Source: an uncultured Luminiphilus sp.
Lineage (GTDB): Bacteria > Pseudomonadota > Gammaproteobacteria > Pseudomonadales > Halieaceae
Direction of reading: 5' to 3'
Length of the DNA stretch: 52,839 nucleotides
NCBI GenBank assembly: GCA_943787485.1
Contig: CALSMP010000019.1
Coordinates: forward strand, 1-52,839
Below the pieces are notes generated by a model. That model saw only the letters and a program-made list of their open reading frames with translations. It had not been told where the DNA came from and ran no database searches. Shown in pieces: positions 29,348-38,881 of the stretch. The translations under genes were made by a program, and so were the position numbers. Position 1 is the first letter of the stretch. The number at the start of each line of letters is the position of its first letter.

Positions 29348-30408
29348 CAGTTAATGCTGCCCTTTATTAGGGTCAGAAGCGCCTGCTGGTCTCGCCGGGG
29401 TACCTGCTCACCCGCTGTACCCAAGAGGCTGATAAGAATTTCATTCTCGCTCAGCGAGCCCATCTTTACCAGGTACTGCTTATCAGCAAGCGGATGCTCA
29501 TCTTCACCGCCCCACATCCAGTCAAACCAGCCACCATCGTCGGCATCCTGCTGCCCGACAAATGTGACGTAAAAGACTCCCTCACTGCGGTTTTTATCAT
29601 CGATAGCAAAACCCGCTTCGGGTAAGGCCTTGTTGACCGATGCCCAGGCTCGATTAAAGGGCAGCATCAACCTCAGGCGGGTATAGGAATCGGTGTCCTC
29701 CAGGGTAATTCGTCCCGATGCACTCATCGCGCGGTCCGCCATCATTGAAATCGGCGCAGATTCCGCACTGTTTGCAATAAACTGGGCAACGTTGCGCAAC
29801 ATTTCCTGCTCAAGGTCCAAATCATCGGAATTCTGAGGCCAGCTAACGTCCTCAACGGCGCGATTTTGCTGCAATACGTGCAGCTCGGCCGTGTTGCGCT
29901 GGACGCCACTATCTACCCGAAATCGAAACCGGGTAGCGAGAGGTCGCTCTTTGAGCTCTACAAACTGGGTATCAATCAGCCCCGCTTGAGCATCAGAGGA
30001 GGCAACGCCAATACCGGACGCGGTCAAAAAGGCTCTGACTTGCGGCCATAGCTGACCCGGCGCGACCGCCACGAGTGCCCAGCTCTCATCGCCCAACCGC
30101 TGAATACGAACCGTTTCATACTGGCTTGAGTTAGTCAGCGGCGTCGGACGGGGAACACCAAATTCGCTTTCCAGCCGGAAATTCTCGGCGACCTCAGGAA
30201 TCGGGTAAGTGGGATCAATCGCAGCTTGCCCCGTGCCGACAGAGGGCGGCACAGCAATCACGGCAAGCTCCGGTGCGTCTTGATAAGCCGTTGTGTTATC
30301 CGGAAACAGGCCATCCTCGCCATAAATCCAGCTGCACCCTGTCAGCAAGGCAGTAGCGATCACCGTGGCCATTCGCACCTTCCCGCCAATGAAATCCCCG
30401 TCTGTCAT
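29347..30408 (-). CDS. bamC: outer membrane protein assembly factor BamC
   Basis: Lipoprotein accessory of the BAM complex. The 353-residue protein has a lipobox (ALLTGC), a long unstructured N-terminal part that packs on BamD, then two helix-grip domains (about 110-230 and 250-353). The position after dapA is diagnostic. ATG 30408 overlaps the dapA stop (ATGA). A second ATG at 30372 with GAAGG upstream would give a shorter, more usual lipoprotein signal, so the true start is uncertain. Confidence 0.9.
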   Translation of the reverse strand: MTDGDFIGGKVRMATVIATALLTGCSWIYGEDGLFPDNTTAYQDAPELAVIAVPPSVGTGQAAIDPTYPIPEVAENFRLESEFGVPRPTPLTNSSQYETVRIQRLGDESWALVAVAPGQLWPQVRAFLTASGIGVASSDAQAGLIDTQFVELKERPLATRFRFRVDSGVQRNTAELHVLQQNRAVEDVSWPQNSDDLDLEQEMLRNVAQFIANSAESAPISMMADRAMSASGRITLEDTDSYTRLRLMLPFNRAWASVNKALPEAGFAIDDKNRSEGVFYVTFVGQQDADDGGWFDWMWGGEDEHPLADKQYLVKMGSLSENEILISLLGTAGEQVPRRDQQALLTLIKGSIN

Positions 30409-31280
30409 AACAATCCTGCCCGTACCAACGCTGCATGCACAGCTCCATGATGAGCCTGTTCAAGCTCAATTAACGGCAAGCGAATGCCCGTGCCAATCAT
30501 ACCTACCTGCGCCATCGCCCACTTTACAGGAATCGGATTAGCCTGAACGAAAAGCGACTCATTGAGCGCCGATAGGGTATCGTTAACCGCTTCCGCACCT
30601 GCAAAATCACCCGCAAGCGCCAAGCGACAGACCTCCGCCACTTGCGGCGCAGCGACATTAGCCGTCACCGACACATTGCCTTTAGCACCCGCCCGCATCA
30701 ACTCTAGAGCCGTTCCATCATCGCCTGAAAAGACTGCAAAGGTATCGGGAAGTTGGGGAATTAAGGTGGCGCCGCGCTCAACATCTCCCGTCGCGTCTTT
30801 TAACCCTACAATATTGCTGACCTCACTCAACCGCAGAACAGTCTCATTTGCTAGATCAACGCCGGTTCTTCCAGGAACGTTATAAAGAATGATCGGCAGG
30901 TTCACTGAAGACGCCACTTGACAGAAGTGCCTGTAAAGCCCCTCTTGTGGGGGCTTGTTGTAATAGGGCGTTACCAGTAGGGAGTAGTCGACGCCGGCTT
31001 CGGCAGCAGACACCGTAAGCTCTACTGCCTCGTGGGTCGAGTTCGCTCCGGTCCCGGCGACGATTGGAATGCGACCCGCGGCTTGTTCAACGGCAAATCG
31101 GATCACCTGACAATGCTCGGGGACCGTGAGTGTTGCGCTCTCTCCGGTCGTCCCTACCACACCAAGAGCGGCAGTTCCTGACACGATGTGGTACTCAACA
31201 AGCTGCGCGAGTGCGTCCCAGTCAATATCACCCTCAGGGGTCATGGGAGTTACCAATGCAACGATACTTCCGGTTATCAT
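30405..31280 (-). CDS. dapA: 4-hydroxy-tetrahydrodipicolinate synthase
   Basis: First committed step of the diaminopimelate/lysine pathway: aldol condensation of pyruvate with aspartate semialdehyde. The 291-residue TIM barrel has VGTTGESATLT, YNVPGRTGVDL (Tyr and Arg of the active site), and the Schiff-base lysine in IVGLKDATGD. Together with dapC, dapD and dapE elsewhere in this window, four lysine-pathway genes lie within about 11 kb but in separate operons. Confidence 0.97.
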   Translation of the reverse strand: MITGSIVALVTPMTPEGDIDWDALAQLVEYHIVSGTAALGVVGTTGESATLTVPEHCQVIRFAVEQAAGRIPIVAGTGANSTHEAVELTVSAAEAGVDYSLLVTPYYNKPPQEGLYRHFCQVASSVNLPIILYNVPGRTGVDLANETVLRLSEVSNIVGLKDATGDVERGATLIPQLPDTFAVFSGDDGTALELMRAGAKGNVSVTANVAAPQVAEVCRLALAGDFAGAEAVNDTLSALNESLFVQANPIPVKWAMAQVGMIGTGIRLPLIELEQAHHGAVHAALVRAGLL

Positions 31281-31346
31281 GCGGGTCCCCGAGCTATGAG
31301 GCGAATAAAAGCAATTGTCATGGTGGCGCCATTATCCATTTCAGTG

Positions 31347-31883
31347 ATGATTAAACAAGCGACCAAGTGCCTCTCGTGGGCACTCGGCACGTTTTTTCTC
31401 ACTTTAACAGCCAGCGCCATGGCCCAAACATCATTGTGGAGTCAGCCGGGGGAAGCCGAGTGGCGAGTCGAAGCGCTGTCCCCGGTAGACCAGCAATTCA
31501 TGGATAGCCAACGTCAATCGGTCGAATATCTGACCAACCGCCTAGGGCGGTCCCTTACCGGCACGCCATCCCGTGATCTGGACAGCATCCAGACGTTACT
31601 GGAACGCGGCCTTGTGAGTGAGGAGGACACGCTTACCCTCCAGGCTTTGGGCCTGGTGATGGGGGATTTGTTAGGGCACGAGCTTAACATGGACTGGGTC
31701 GTCTATCGGGACAGAGCCGGACGCTCCAGAGCCCTTCGCTATTTAGACAGTGATATTTTTGTGTTTCCCATCACCTTGATCTCACGTCGCTGGGGCGTGG
31801 GCAACCACAAACCGGTAGACGAGCTCTACCAAGAGACCCTAAAAAACACGCAACAGCGGCTCCCGGGCGCCGCTTGGCGCTAG
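31347..31883 (+). CDS. DUF3806-type secreted protein
   Basis: 178 residues from ATG 31347. The signal peptide ends ASAMAQ. The mature part matches the DUF3806 pattern as I recall it: RQSVEYLTNRLGRSLTGTPS, VSEEDTLTLQALGLVMGDLL, MDWVVYRDRAGRSRALRY and FPITLISRRWGVG. Upstream in-frame ATGs at 31296 and 31320 would lengthen the N-terminus unhelpfully. Divergent from dapA and convergent with the NUDIX gene, it appears to be a lone transcription unit. Periplasmic, function unknown. Confidence 0.75.
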   Translation: MIKQATKCLSWALGTFFLTLTASAMAQTSLWSQPGEAEWRVEALSPVDQQFMDSQRQSVEYLTNRLGRSLTGTPSRDLDSIQTLLERGLVSEEDTLTLQALGLVMGDLLGHELNMDWVVYRDRAGRSRALRYLDSDIFVFPITLISRRWGVGNHKPVDELYQETLKNTQQRLPGAAWR

Positions 31884-31971
31884 CCGTTACGTCACGGCTG
31901 TCCGCTGACCTTTTGGCTCAAGCCCGCTGCACCAACGTGCTGACGCACCGTAATTAATCATCGCCTATTAA

Positions 31972-32685
31972 TTAACTCCCGGTTTTTAAAGGCCAGTCGA
32001 AGCTGCGCCGATAAGAGTAACGCCCCTCTCGGAATAACGTCCGATGACAGGGATCTGACAGGGCCGGGTTGCCACTTTCGTAGCCCTGATCGCCCGGGTA
32101 CAAAAAGACGCGATCGTCGCCTGCTGCCCGTATTTTTGGAAAGAAAAACGGCGGCGCCCGCTTTGCCATAGCCTGACGTAATGTGGCCACCGAACCCGCA
32201 TCAGCGACGTCAATCAGTGACACCAGCGTTGGAGGTGCAACGACAAGCTCTCCTTGATCCTGTAGTCGCAGCGCTAGATCAGCAGCGATCCACTGATACT
32301 CAACGATTTCCTCTCCGTCCACTACGGGGGTTTCCTCACGGTCGTAAGGCAATACAAAAAAACGCGTGTCGAAACGGTACTTAACAATTTCAGGCGTCAG
32401 CCATCGAGAAAAGGGTAACAGCTGATCAGCCGCGGCGTGCAGCCCGGTCTCTTCACGCAATTCCCTGATAGCGGTATGCACAGAGCGGGCATCGTCGTCG
32501 CCGCCGGCATCGGTATCATCCACTTTACCCCCGGGGAAAACCCAAGCGCCTCCCATAACCTTGAGTGTCGGGTTCCTGCGCAGCAATAAACACTCGATAC
32601 CTTGCGGTCGATCACGCACCAAAATCAGGGTGGCTGAGGGTTTAGCTTCTGGAATCGGATCCTCTTTTTGGTTGAGCTCTATCAT
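31972..32685 (-). CDS. NUDIX hydrolase
   Basis: 237 residues. The Nudix box is AIRELREETGL, preceded by GGAWVFPGGKVDDTDAGGD. A longer acidic insert than the usual G-x5-E spacing separates the glycine from the box, as in NUDT19/acyl-CoA-type members. The C-terminal part has RAPPFFFPKI and VFLYPGDQGYE. The substrate is not inferable. ATG 32685 overlaps the sppA stop (TAATG), so the two are coupled. Confidence 0.85.
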   Translation of the reverse strand: MIELNQKEDPIPEAKPSATLILVRDRPQGIECLLLRRNPTLKVMGGAWVFPGGKVDDTDAGGDDDARSVHTAIRELREETGLHAAADQLLPFSRWLTPEIVKYRFDTRFFVLPYDREETPVVDGEEIVEYQWIAADLALRLQDQGELVVAPPTLVSLIDVADAGSVATLRQAMAKRAPPFFFPKIRAAGDDRVFLYPGDQGYESGNPALSDPCHRTLFREGRYSYRRSFDWPLKTGS

Positions 32686-34518
32686 TAGAATCTGCCCACA
32701 CATGCCAGACAGCGCAGGTACATATTCCGTGGATCCTGCAGGCTATCAGCGAGCCGGAGCGCGGGAGCAAACTGTTGTGCGTAGCGGTGAACAACCGAAA
32801 AGCCTGACACGCGAGCCGAGCCAAGCTCACGTCCAAGCTGCTCAAGGATGAGCTGCTGGGGGCTGATCGGCGTACCGAACAGTCGTGTGTCAAAATCTTC
32901 CATCTCGGCGAGGGCTGCAGCACTCTCAATGGCGTCATAGAGACCGCCGAGGTGATCGACTAACCCAACCTCCAGCGCCGCCTCACCGCTCCACACCCTG
33001 CCGCCAGCGATCGCGTTGACCGCGTCGACCGGCAATCCGCGGCCGTTGGCAACAATGTTGACGAAATCACGATAGATCTTACCAATCAGACTCTGGATAA
33101 TTTTCTCTCCCGCGGGCTCAATGCCGGTATCAAGCCGCGCGACCGTCGCGAGATCCGTAGTTTTGACGCCATCTACGCCGATTTCCGACCAGTCGTAAAG
33201 ACGTTCGAGGGTTGGAAACGCTGCAAACACACCAATGCTGCCGGTCAGCGTGGCACTCTGCGCCCAAATCTCATCCGCGCCCGCGGCTATGTAATACCCC
33301 CCCCGACGCCGCCAGTGGCCCCATGGAAACAATCATCGGCCGGCTTTGTTCCTTCATCTCGAGTAGCTTCTGTCGCATGACTTCGGCGGCGAATACGCTC
33401 CCACCGGGGGAATTTATTCTCAGCACAATGGCTTTGACGGCGTCATCAGCGTTTGCGGCCTCAAGCTGTTCAACCACGGTCTGGGCGCCGGCGAATCCCT
33501 GACTGCTGTCCCCGGGAACCATTTCCCCCTCGACGGTAACAATCGCGACAATGCCATCGGCAGCAGGCTCAGGATCGGGCAGCGCCGCGAGGTAATGGTC
33601 GGTCGTAATGATTTGGTAACCTCCGGCAGCACTCTGCGCGCCGATGAGCTCTTCAAGCCGAGATTCGCGTGCCGTCTCGTGCAACAACTCGTCGATAAGG
33701 CCAGCGTCGACCATTAACTGCGCGGCATCACCCTGAGCCTGCTCAAGCCGCTCAGGAAATGTGTTGATAAACGCATTCAGCGCACCCGGCTCAAGGCCTC
33801 GGCCATACTCGACCTCATCGGTATACGTACGCCATACATCCCCCAGCCAGGAGGCCACGACTTCGCGTTGCTGAGGTGACATGTCATCACGCAAATAGGG
33901 CTCTACCGCGGATTTATTTTCGCCGACGCGAAACACATTCATAGTCACATATATGTTATCGAGGAACTTCCTGAGATAGTTTCGGTAAAAAGCAAAGCCC
34001 GTGAGCTCCAGCCCTCCTTCGGGATTCATGATCACGTGATCAGCTTGGGAAACGAGGAGGTAATGGCTTTGGGCAAAGTAATCGCCGACTGCTATCACGG
34101 GTTTGTCCGCCGCTTTGAACAGCTTAATACTCGCGATAAGCTCCTGCGCATGCGCTGTGGTAAGCGTAGGCAGATCCTGAAGATCCAATACAATCGCGGT
34201 GATGCGCTCATCCTCGGCCGCTGAGCGTATCGCGCGGGTCAGCCCAAAAAGTAACACCTCTCCCTGGCTCCCCTGCAGAAAAGCATCGACGGGATCGCGT
34301 TGCGACCGGTTTTCAACCAGCACGCCTTCGGGTTTGATGAGTAATGCAGTTCGGTCGGGAATCGGTTCGGGTGATACCTCCTGAAGAGCCACAAACACAA
34401 TGAAGCCCACATATACCAACACCACAAGAGGTAATAGGGTAATAACGACTTTGTTAAATCCCTGCAGGAAACGCCACAGACCAACGACTATTGCTTTCAA
34501 CCAGCGCCATAAAAACAC
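32685..34518 (-). CDS. sppA: signal peptide peptidase SppA, 67K type, one frame disruption
   Basis: Membrane-anchored serine protease that degrades cleaved signal peptides; Ser/Lys dyad. About 610 residues after repair: one transmembrane segment near residues 23-45 and tandem ClpP-fold halves. The catalytic Lys is in RVGENKSAVEPYLRDDM and the catalytic Ser in LAASGGYYIAAGADEI. The frame breaks exactly at that serine, in a run of eight Cs (33297-33304, G on the coding strand) where seven would keep the frame. Probably a homopolymer miscall. Confidence 0.92.
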
Positions 34519-34520
34519 AA

Positions 34521-35559
<1,039 letters not shown>

Positions 35560-35611
35560 CTAAAATGGTGGCCGCCCGCTAGTCTAACCCACTCACATAA
35601 GGTAGCCGATA

Positions 35612-36868
35612 ATGCTTTCCCATCCATGGGTTCAAAAGCCGGTCAACGCCCTTGCTTACATCGTGCGACGGTACCGCGAGGACCGCTGCTCAGAAATTTC
35701 AGCGGCGCTGGTTTACATGAGTTTGTTCGCCCTGGTGCCACTACTTACGCTGGTGTACACCATCGGATCGCTGATTCCGAGTGCTGCCGGCCTGCAAGAC
35801 CAACTTCAAGGCTTTCTGGTGGACAACCTGCTGCCGGAAGCCTCGGCCGGCGTGGCCGATTACCTAAATCAGTTTTCCCAACAAGCCAAAAACCTCACCG
35901 GGGTGGGCTTGGGCATTCTCGCCGTAACGGCCATCCTGATGCTGCGCAACGTGGAGCGCGCTTTTAACAACATTTGGCACATTCGAAAGCACCGGAGCGC
36001 GGTCTCAAGTTTCCTCCTGTACTGGGCCGTGCTTAGTCTCGCTCCCGTCGTTATCGCCATTGTGATTGGTACCCAAGCCTATCTGTTTGCCGCTGCCCAC
36101 TACATTAACGATTTGGAACCCTTTGGTATTAGCGAGCTCATCCTGTCGTTACTGCCTCTCGCCATCGGTGCCATCGGCTTATCGGCCCTCTATCTTGCGG
36201 TACCCAACTGTTCGGTTCCGCTCTCACATGCTTTGACCGGAGGATTTGCTGCGGCATTGGCGCTTACGCTGGCGCGCCATCTATTCACGACGCTGATTGC
36301 AAAATCGAGCTACACCTTAATCTACGGTGCGTTCGCTGCCGTCCCGATTTTTCTGCTCTGGCTCTACATTACTTGGAATATCGTGCTGCTCGGTGCGATC
36401 TTGGTCCATGGACTATCGGCCTATCAAAATGCAGAACAACAACGGCGCCCGCTACTGTTAAAAGCGCTCGATGTGCTTTATTTGCTATGGCAAGCCCAGC
36501 GAAACGGCAGCGGCGTGAGTGAATTAACCATCCTGCGAGACCGATCGGCCTGCGCCACGGGCATTGACAGTGAGAGCTGGCGACATATTCGGGATAAGCT
36601 CGTGGACCAACACCTCATCACCCAAGATCAGCAGGGCCTCTATCTACTAAGCGTCGATCCCCACGGGATATCGGTTGCGACCGTGTTCAACGCGCTCAGC
36701 CAGGATCGGGGGTTCGATCTAGCCGAGCTTTCATTAGAGCATCATTGGCAAGATCACGTGCTGACCCTGATGGCAAGCTATCGCACGACGCGATCCGAGC
36801 AGCTCGGCGTATCACTCGCCCAGCTATTTACCGCTCACGAAGCGGTAACACCCGAGAACGCCCAATGA
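35612..36868 (+). CDS. yihY: YihY family inner membrane protein
   Basis: 418 residues: six hydrophobic segments in the first about 275 (LFALVPLLTLVYTIGSLIP, LSLAPVVIAIVIGTQAYLF, FAAVPIFLLWLYITWNIVLL among them). An extended cytoplasmic C-terminus resembles a winged-helix domain (ELTILRDRSA, DKLVDQHLITQDQQGLY). The family was once labelled RNase BN, which is not supported. Divergent from wrbA; ATGA overlap with the thioredoxin-like lipoprotein gene. Confidence 0.9.
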   Translation: MLSHPWVQKPVNALAYIVRRYREDRCSEISAALVYMSLFALVPLLTLVYTIGSLIPSAAGLQDQLQGFLVDNLLPEASAGVADYLNQFSQQAKNLTGVGLGILAVTAILMLRNVERAFNNIWHIRKHRSAVSSFLLYWAVLSLAPVVIAIVIGTQAYLFAAAHYINDLEPFGISELILSLLPLAIGAIGLSALYLAVPNCSVPLSHALTGGFAAALALTLARHLFTTLIAKSSYTLIYGAFAAVPIFLLWLYITWNIVLLGAILVHGLSAYQNAEQQRRPLLLKALDVLYLLWQAQRNGSGVSELTILRDRSACATGIDSESWRHIRDKLVDQHLITQDQQGLYLLSVDPHGISVATVFNALSQDRGFDLAELSLEHHWQDHVLTLMASYRTTRSEQLGVSLAQLFTAHEAVTPENAQ

Positions 36869-37287
36869 GAAGACCGATTATCCTTGGCCTGTTTGCACTC
36901 CTTCTGGGCTGTAACCCAGCTCCGCCTGGGCCAGCTGAAACAGAAGGCTGGCGGATTTTGAACTATTGGGCAGCGTGGTGCAGCCCCTGCCGCGATGAAA
37001 TTCCAGAGCTTAACGCGCTCTCCAAAGAGACCAGCGTGACGGTGTTCGGAGTCAATTACGACGGCGTGGAGGGCGAGGCTTTAGATGCTCTGATCAAGGA
37101 TTTCGACATCCGCTTTGGTTCGCTCTCACAAGAAGCGGCGTCGCGGCTGGGCGCAACACGCCCGCAGGTGCTGCCAACTACACTGATCCTAAACCCACAA
37201 GATGAGCTCGTCGGCACGCTAGTAGGACCGCAAACAGCGGAGTCATTACGTAACTTTCTGGTGAGTCAGGGCTGGCCCGGAGGATAA
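36865..37287 (+). CDS. TlpA-like thioredoxin-fold lipoprotein
   Basis: 140 residues. The short signal ends in a lipobox (LLLGC, Cys13), so it is probably anchored in the envelope. The redox motif is WAAWCSPCRDEIPEL (CSPC), with the cis-Pro region VLPTTLILNPQDELVG. This is the TlpA/ResA reductase type, acting on periplasmic disulfides or cytochrome maturation. The specific partner is unknown. It overlaps yihY by four bases. Confidence 0.85.
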   Translation: MRRPIILGLFALLLGCNPAPPGPAETEGWRILNYWAAWCSPCRDEIPELNALSKETSVTVFGVNYDGVEGEALDALIKDFDIRFGSLSQEAASRLGATRPQVLPTTLILNPQDELVGTLVGPQTAESLRNFLVSQGWPGG

Positions 37288-37313
37288 AAAAAGCGCCGGC
37301 TAAAAAGCCGGCG
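37285..37313 (-). terminator. Rho-independent terminator, leftward
   Basis: CGCCGGCT-AAAA-AGCCGGCG (37294-37313) forms an eight-pair stem. On the leftward strand it runs into seven U residues (plus-strand A run at 37286-37292). The plus strand has no T-run after the stem, so it stops leftward transcripts coming from the pterin-enzyme-like gene or the RNA candidate at 37330-37430. It does not serve the TlpA-like gene. Confidence 0.85.
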
Positions 37314-37329
37314 AATGAAGGAGCCACTC

Positions 37330-37435
37330 AATTCGGGGGAAACCTGTAGAAGCAGATTCCGGCTGTTGCAGCGTTTCCCATGTGCGGTCCCCGGGTTCGC
37401 CACCACTGCAACTGTCACTTCTATGACAGCCGCTA
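37330..37435 (-). ncRNA. candidate structured RNA or 3' UTR with complementary hairpin loops
   Basis: Within the 225-base gap upstream of a strong leftward terminator, exact inverted repeats occur: CTGTCA/TGACAG (37412-37429), GCTG/CAGC (37362-37372) and a long-range GGGAAAC/GTTTCCC (37337-37343 with 37373-37379). A CTG/CAG hairpin (37344-37355) sits inside the last. The six-base loops of the first and last hairpins are exact reverse complements (37418-37423 and 37347-37352), allowing a kissing contact. No ORF fits. I cannot match it to a known RNA family. Structure is seen; function and independent transcription are inference. Confidence 0.4.
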
Positions 37436-37512
37436 ATCACCAAAGTTCCGCCGGAGGTTAATCTTTTTTGCTCTCGCCCGAGACAGGCGGTATCTTCTTT
37501 TTTTTCAATGCT

Positions 37513-37992
37513 TTAGGCGCGCCATATGGCGGAACCAGTTTGTCCAGCCCCCGAGGAGACACCCAATTCAACCTCCACGATGGCCTCGCCTTGGCTAAGC
37601 CCAATCAATTCATCGAGTAGCAGGTGTGCCAAGGCTTCAACGGTAACATTGACCACGGGCAGTATTTTGGTTTCGTCTGGGAGGAACTTGAGGGTACGCC
37701 CGTCAAAGGTGACCCAGAGCTCCCCCCCCACGACTTCAATTGTTTGATGGGGAGATTCGCCGGCCAGCAGCATGTACTCATCAAGGGGCTCGCACAGGGC
37801 GGCGATGCGTTGCTTGTACACGTTGTAATCCGCAGAAAAGCCGTTGTCTCCCATCTCAGCAACAATCCGCGCTGACACCGAATAGTTGTGCCCATGAAGT
37901 CGCTCACGTTCGGTTGCACTAAAAATCGTAAAGTGTGCCGCCGAAAACTTGTGGGCCTCTTTGTCAATGTATAGCGTCGTAAGGCGAGACAT
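37513..37992 (-). CDS. 6-pyruvoyl-tetrahydropterin synthase/QueD-family protein with altered active site
   Basis: 159 residues of T-fold. The zinc histidines are retained (KFSAAHFTIF and RLHGHNYSV) and the pterin-anchoring Glu is in VEVELGVSSGAG. In QueD and PTPS a catalytic Cys lies four residues before HGH and an Asp-His pair lies in LDHHYLN. Here the Cys position is Arg (TERERLHGH) and the His is Glu (LDEYMLL). The reaction is therefore uncertain: perhaps a different pterin aldolase-like step. ATG 37992 is chosen over upstream in-frame starts. It is divergent from an SDR and transporter pair. Confidence 0.82.
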   Translation of the reverse strand: MSRLTTLYIDKEAHKFSAAHFTIFSATERERLHGHNYSVSARIVAEMGDNGFSADYNVYKQRIAALCEPLDEYMLLAGESPHQTIEVVGGELWVTFDGRTLKFLPDETKILPVVNVTVEALAHLLLDELIGLSQGEAIVEVELGVSSGAGQTGSAIWRA

Positions 37993-38168
37993 AAAACGGC
38001 TCTTTGCTGCATCAATACAGGCCCGAATGGTGGTGAATCCCCCCGGGAGTTGCAAGTGTTTTTGCCACAATCCACCGCCACCCGCTTTGCGTACTTGCTA
38101 CAAAGCAGTGCATAGTTGTCGCGAAGCGTCGCGGCACGCCAATTTGCTCGCGTCATAAGAGGTAATCC

Positions 38169-38879
38169 ATGACCAGACTCGCCATCATTACAGGAGCCAG
38201 CTCGGGTATCGGCGCCGCTTGCGCCGGCCAGTTCCGAGAGCAGGGCTTCATGGTCATCAATATTTCGCGGCGGGAGTGTCCAGTAGATGGCGTGGTCAAT
38301 GTTTGTGGAGATCTCGGTGAGGTAACAAGTGCCAACGCGTTGGGTCAGCGACTGGTCGAGGCCATCGAACAACACACACCGACAAGCGTGTGCGTCGTAC
38401 ATAACGCGGCGTTGATGCTCAAGGACTCCGTTGCCGATACGGCAGATAGTGATCTCGAGCGCGTGATACAGATCAATGTCGTGGCGATTAACGCCCTGAA
38501 CCGACACCTGCTTCCCTTACTACCCACCTCATCAAGCTTGCTTTTCATTGGCTCCACGCTCTCCGAGAAAGCGGTGGCAGGTGCCTTTAGCTATGTCGTT
38601 AGCAAGCATGCTCAACTCGGCATGATGCGCGCCACCTGTCAGGATCTGATGGGCAAGGGGATTCATACTGCTCTTATATGCCCGGGGTTTACCGACACGG
38701 AAATGCTCCGCGGGCACGTGGGCCACAATCAGGAGATCATTGCCGCTATCAGCGAGCTGAATAGTTTTGGCCGATTAGTTGATCCGCACGAGATAGCCAG
38801 CTTAGTGACCTGGTGTCATGACAACCCGGTCATCAACGGTTCGGTGCTCCACGCCAACCTGGGCCAAGTGGAAAACTGA
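38169..38879 (+). CDS. short-chain dehydrogenase/reductase
   Basis: 236 residues of Rossmann fold: the NAD(P) motif TGASSGIGAACAGQF at the N-terminus, VVHNAALML (the NNAG equivalent), catalytic Ser in LFIGSTLSEKAVAG, and Tyr-x3-Lys in YVVSKHAQLG. FTDTEMLRGHVG follows. Sepiapterin and dihydromonapterin reductases belong to this family, and the divergent neighbour is a PTPS-family protein, so a pterin-reducing role is plausible but unproven. Two bases separate it from the next gene. Confidence 0.85.
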   Translation: MTRLAIITGASSGIGAACAGQFREQGFMVINISRRECPVDGVVNVCGDLGEVTSANALGQRLVEAIEQHTPTSVCVVHNAALMLKDSVADTADSDLERVIQINVVAINALNRHLLPLLPTSSSLLFIGSTLSEKAVAGAFSYVVSKHAQLGMMRATCQDLMGKGIHTALICPGFTDTEMLRGHVGHNQEIIAAISELNSFGRLVDPHEIASLVTWCHDNPVINGSVLHANLGQVEN

Positions 38880-38881
38880 TT

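Noticed and set aside
37412..37429. CTGT...ACAG inverted repeat as a LexA box
   Set aside because: The spacing between CTG and CAG is twelve bases, not the ten of a LexA operator, the centre is not AT-alternating, and no SOS gene is adjacent.
37441..37512. Rightward terminator for the TlpA-like gene at the T-runs near 37463 and 37497
   Set aside because: Only a four-pair CGCC/GGCG stem precedes the T-run; too weak to call.
37605..38507. 300-codon leftward frame spanning the pterin-enzyme-like gene and the SDR
   Set aside because: Shadow of two genes with clear family motifs in other frames; its translation is low-complexity and unlike any family.
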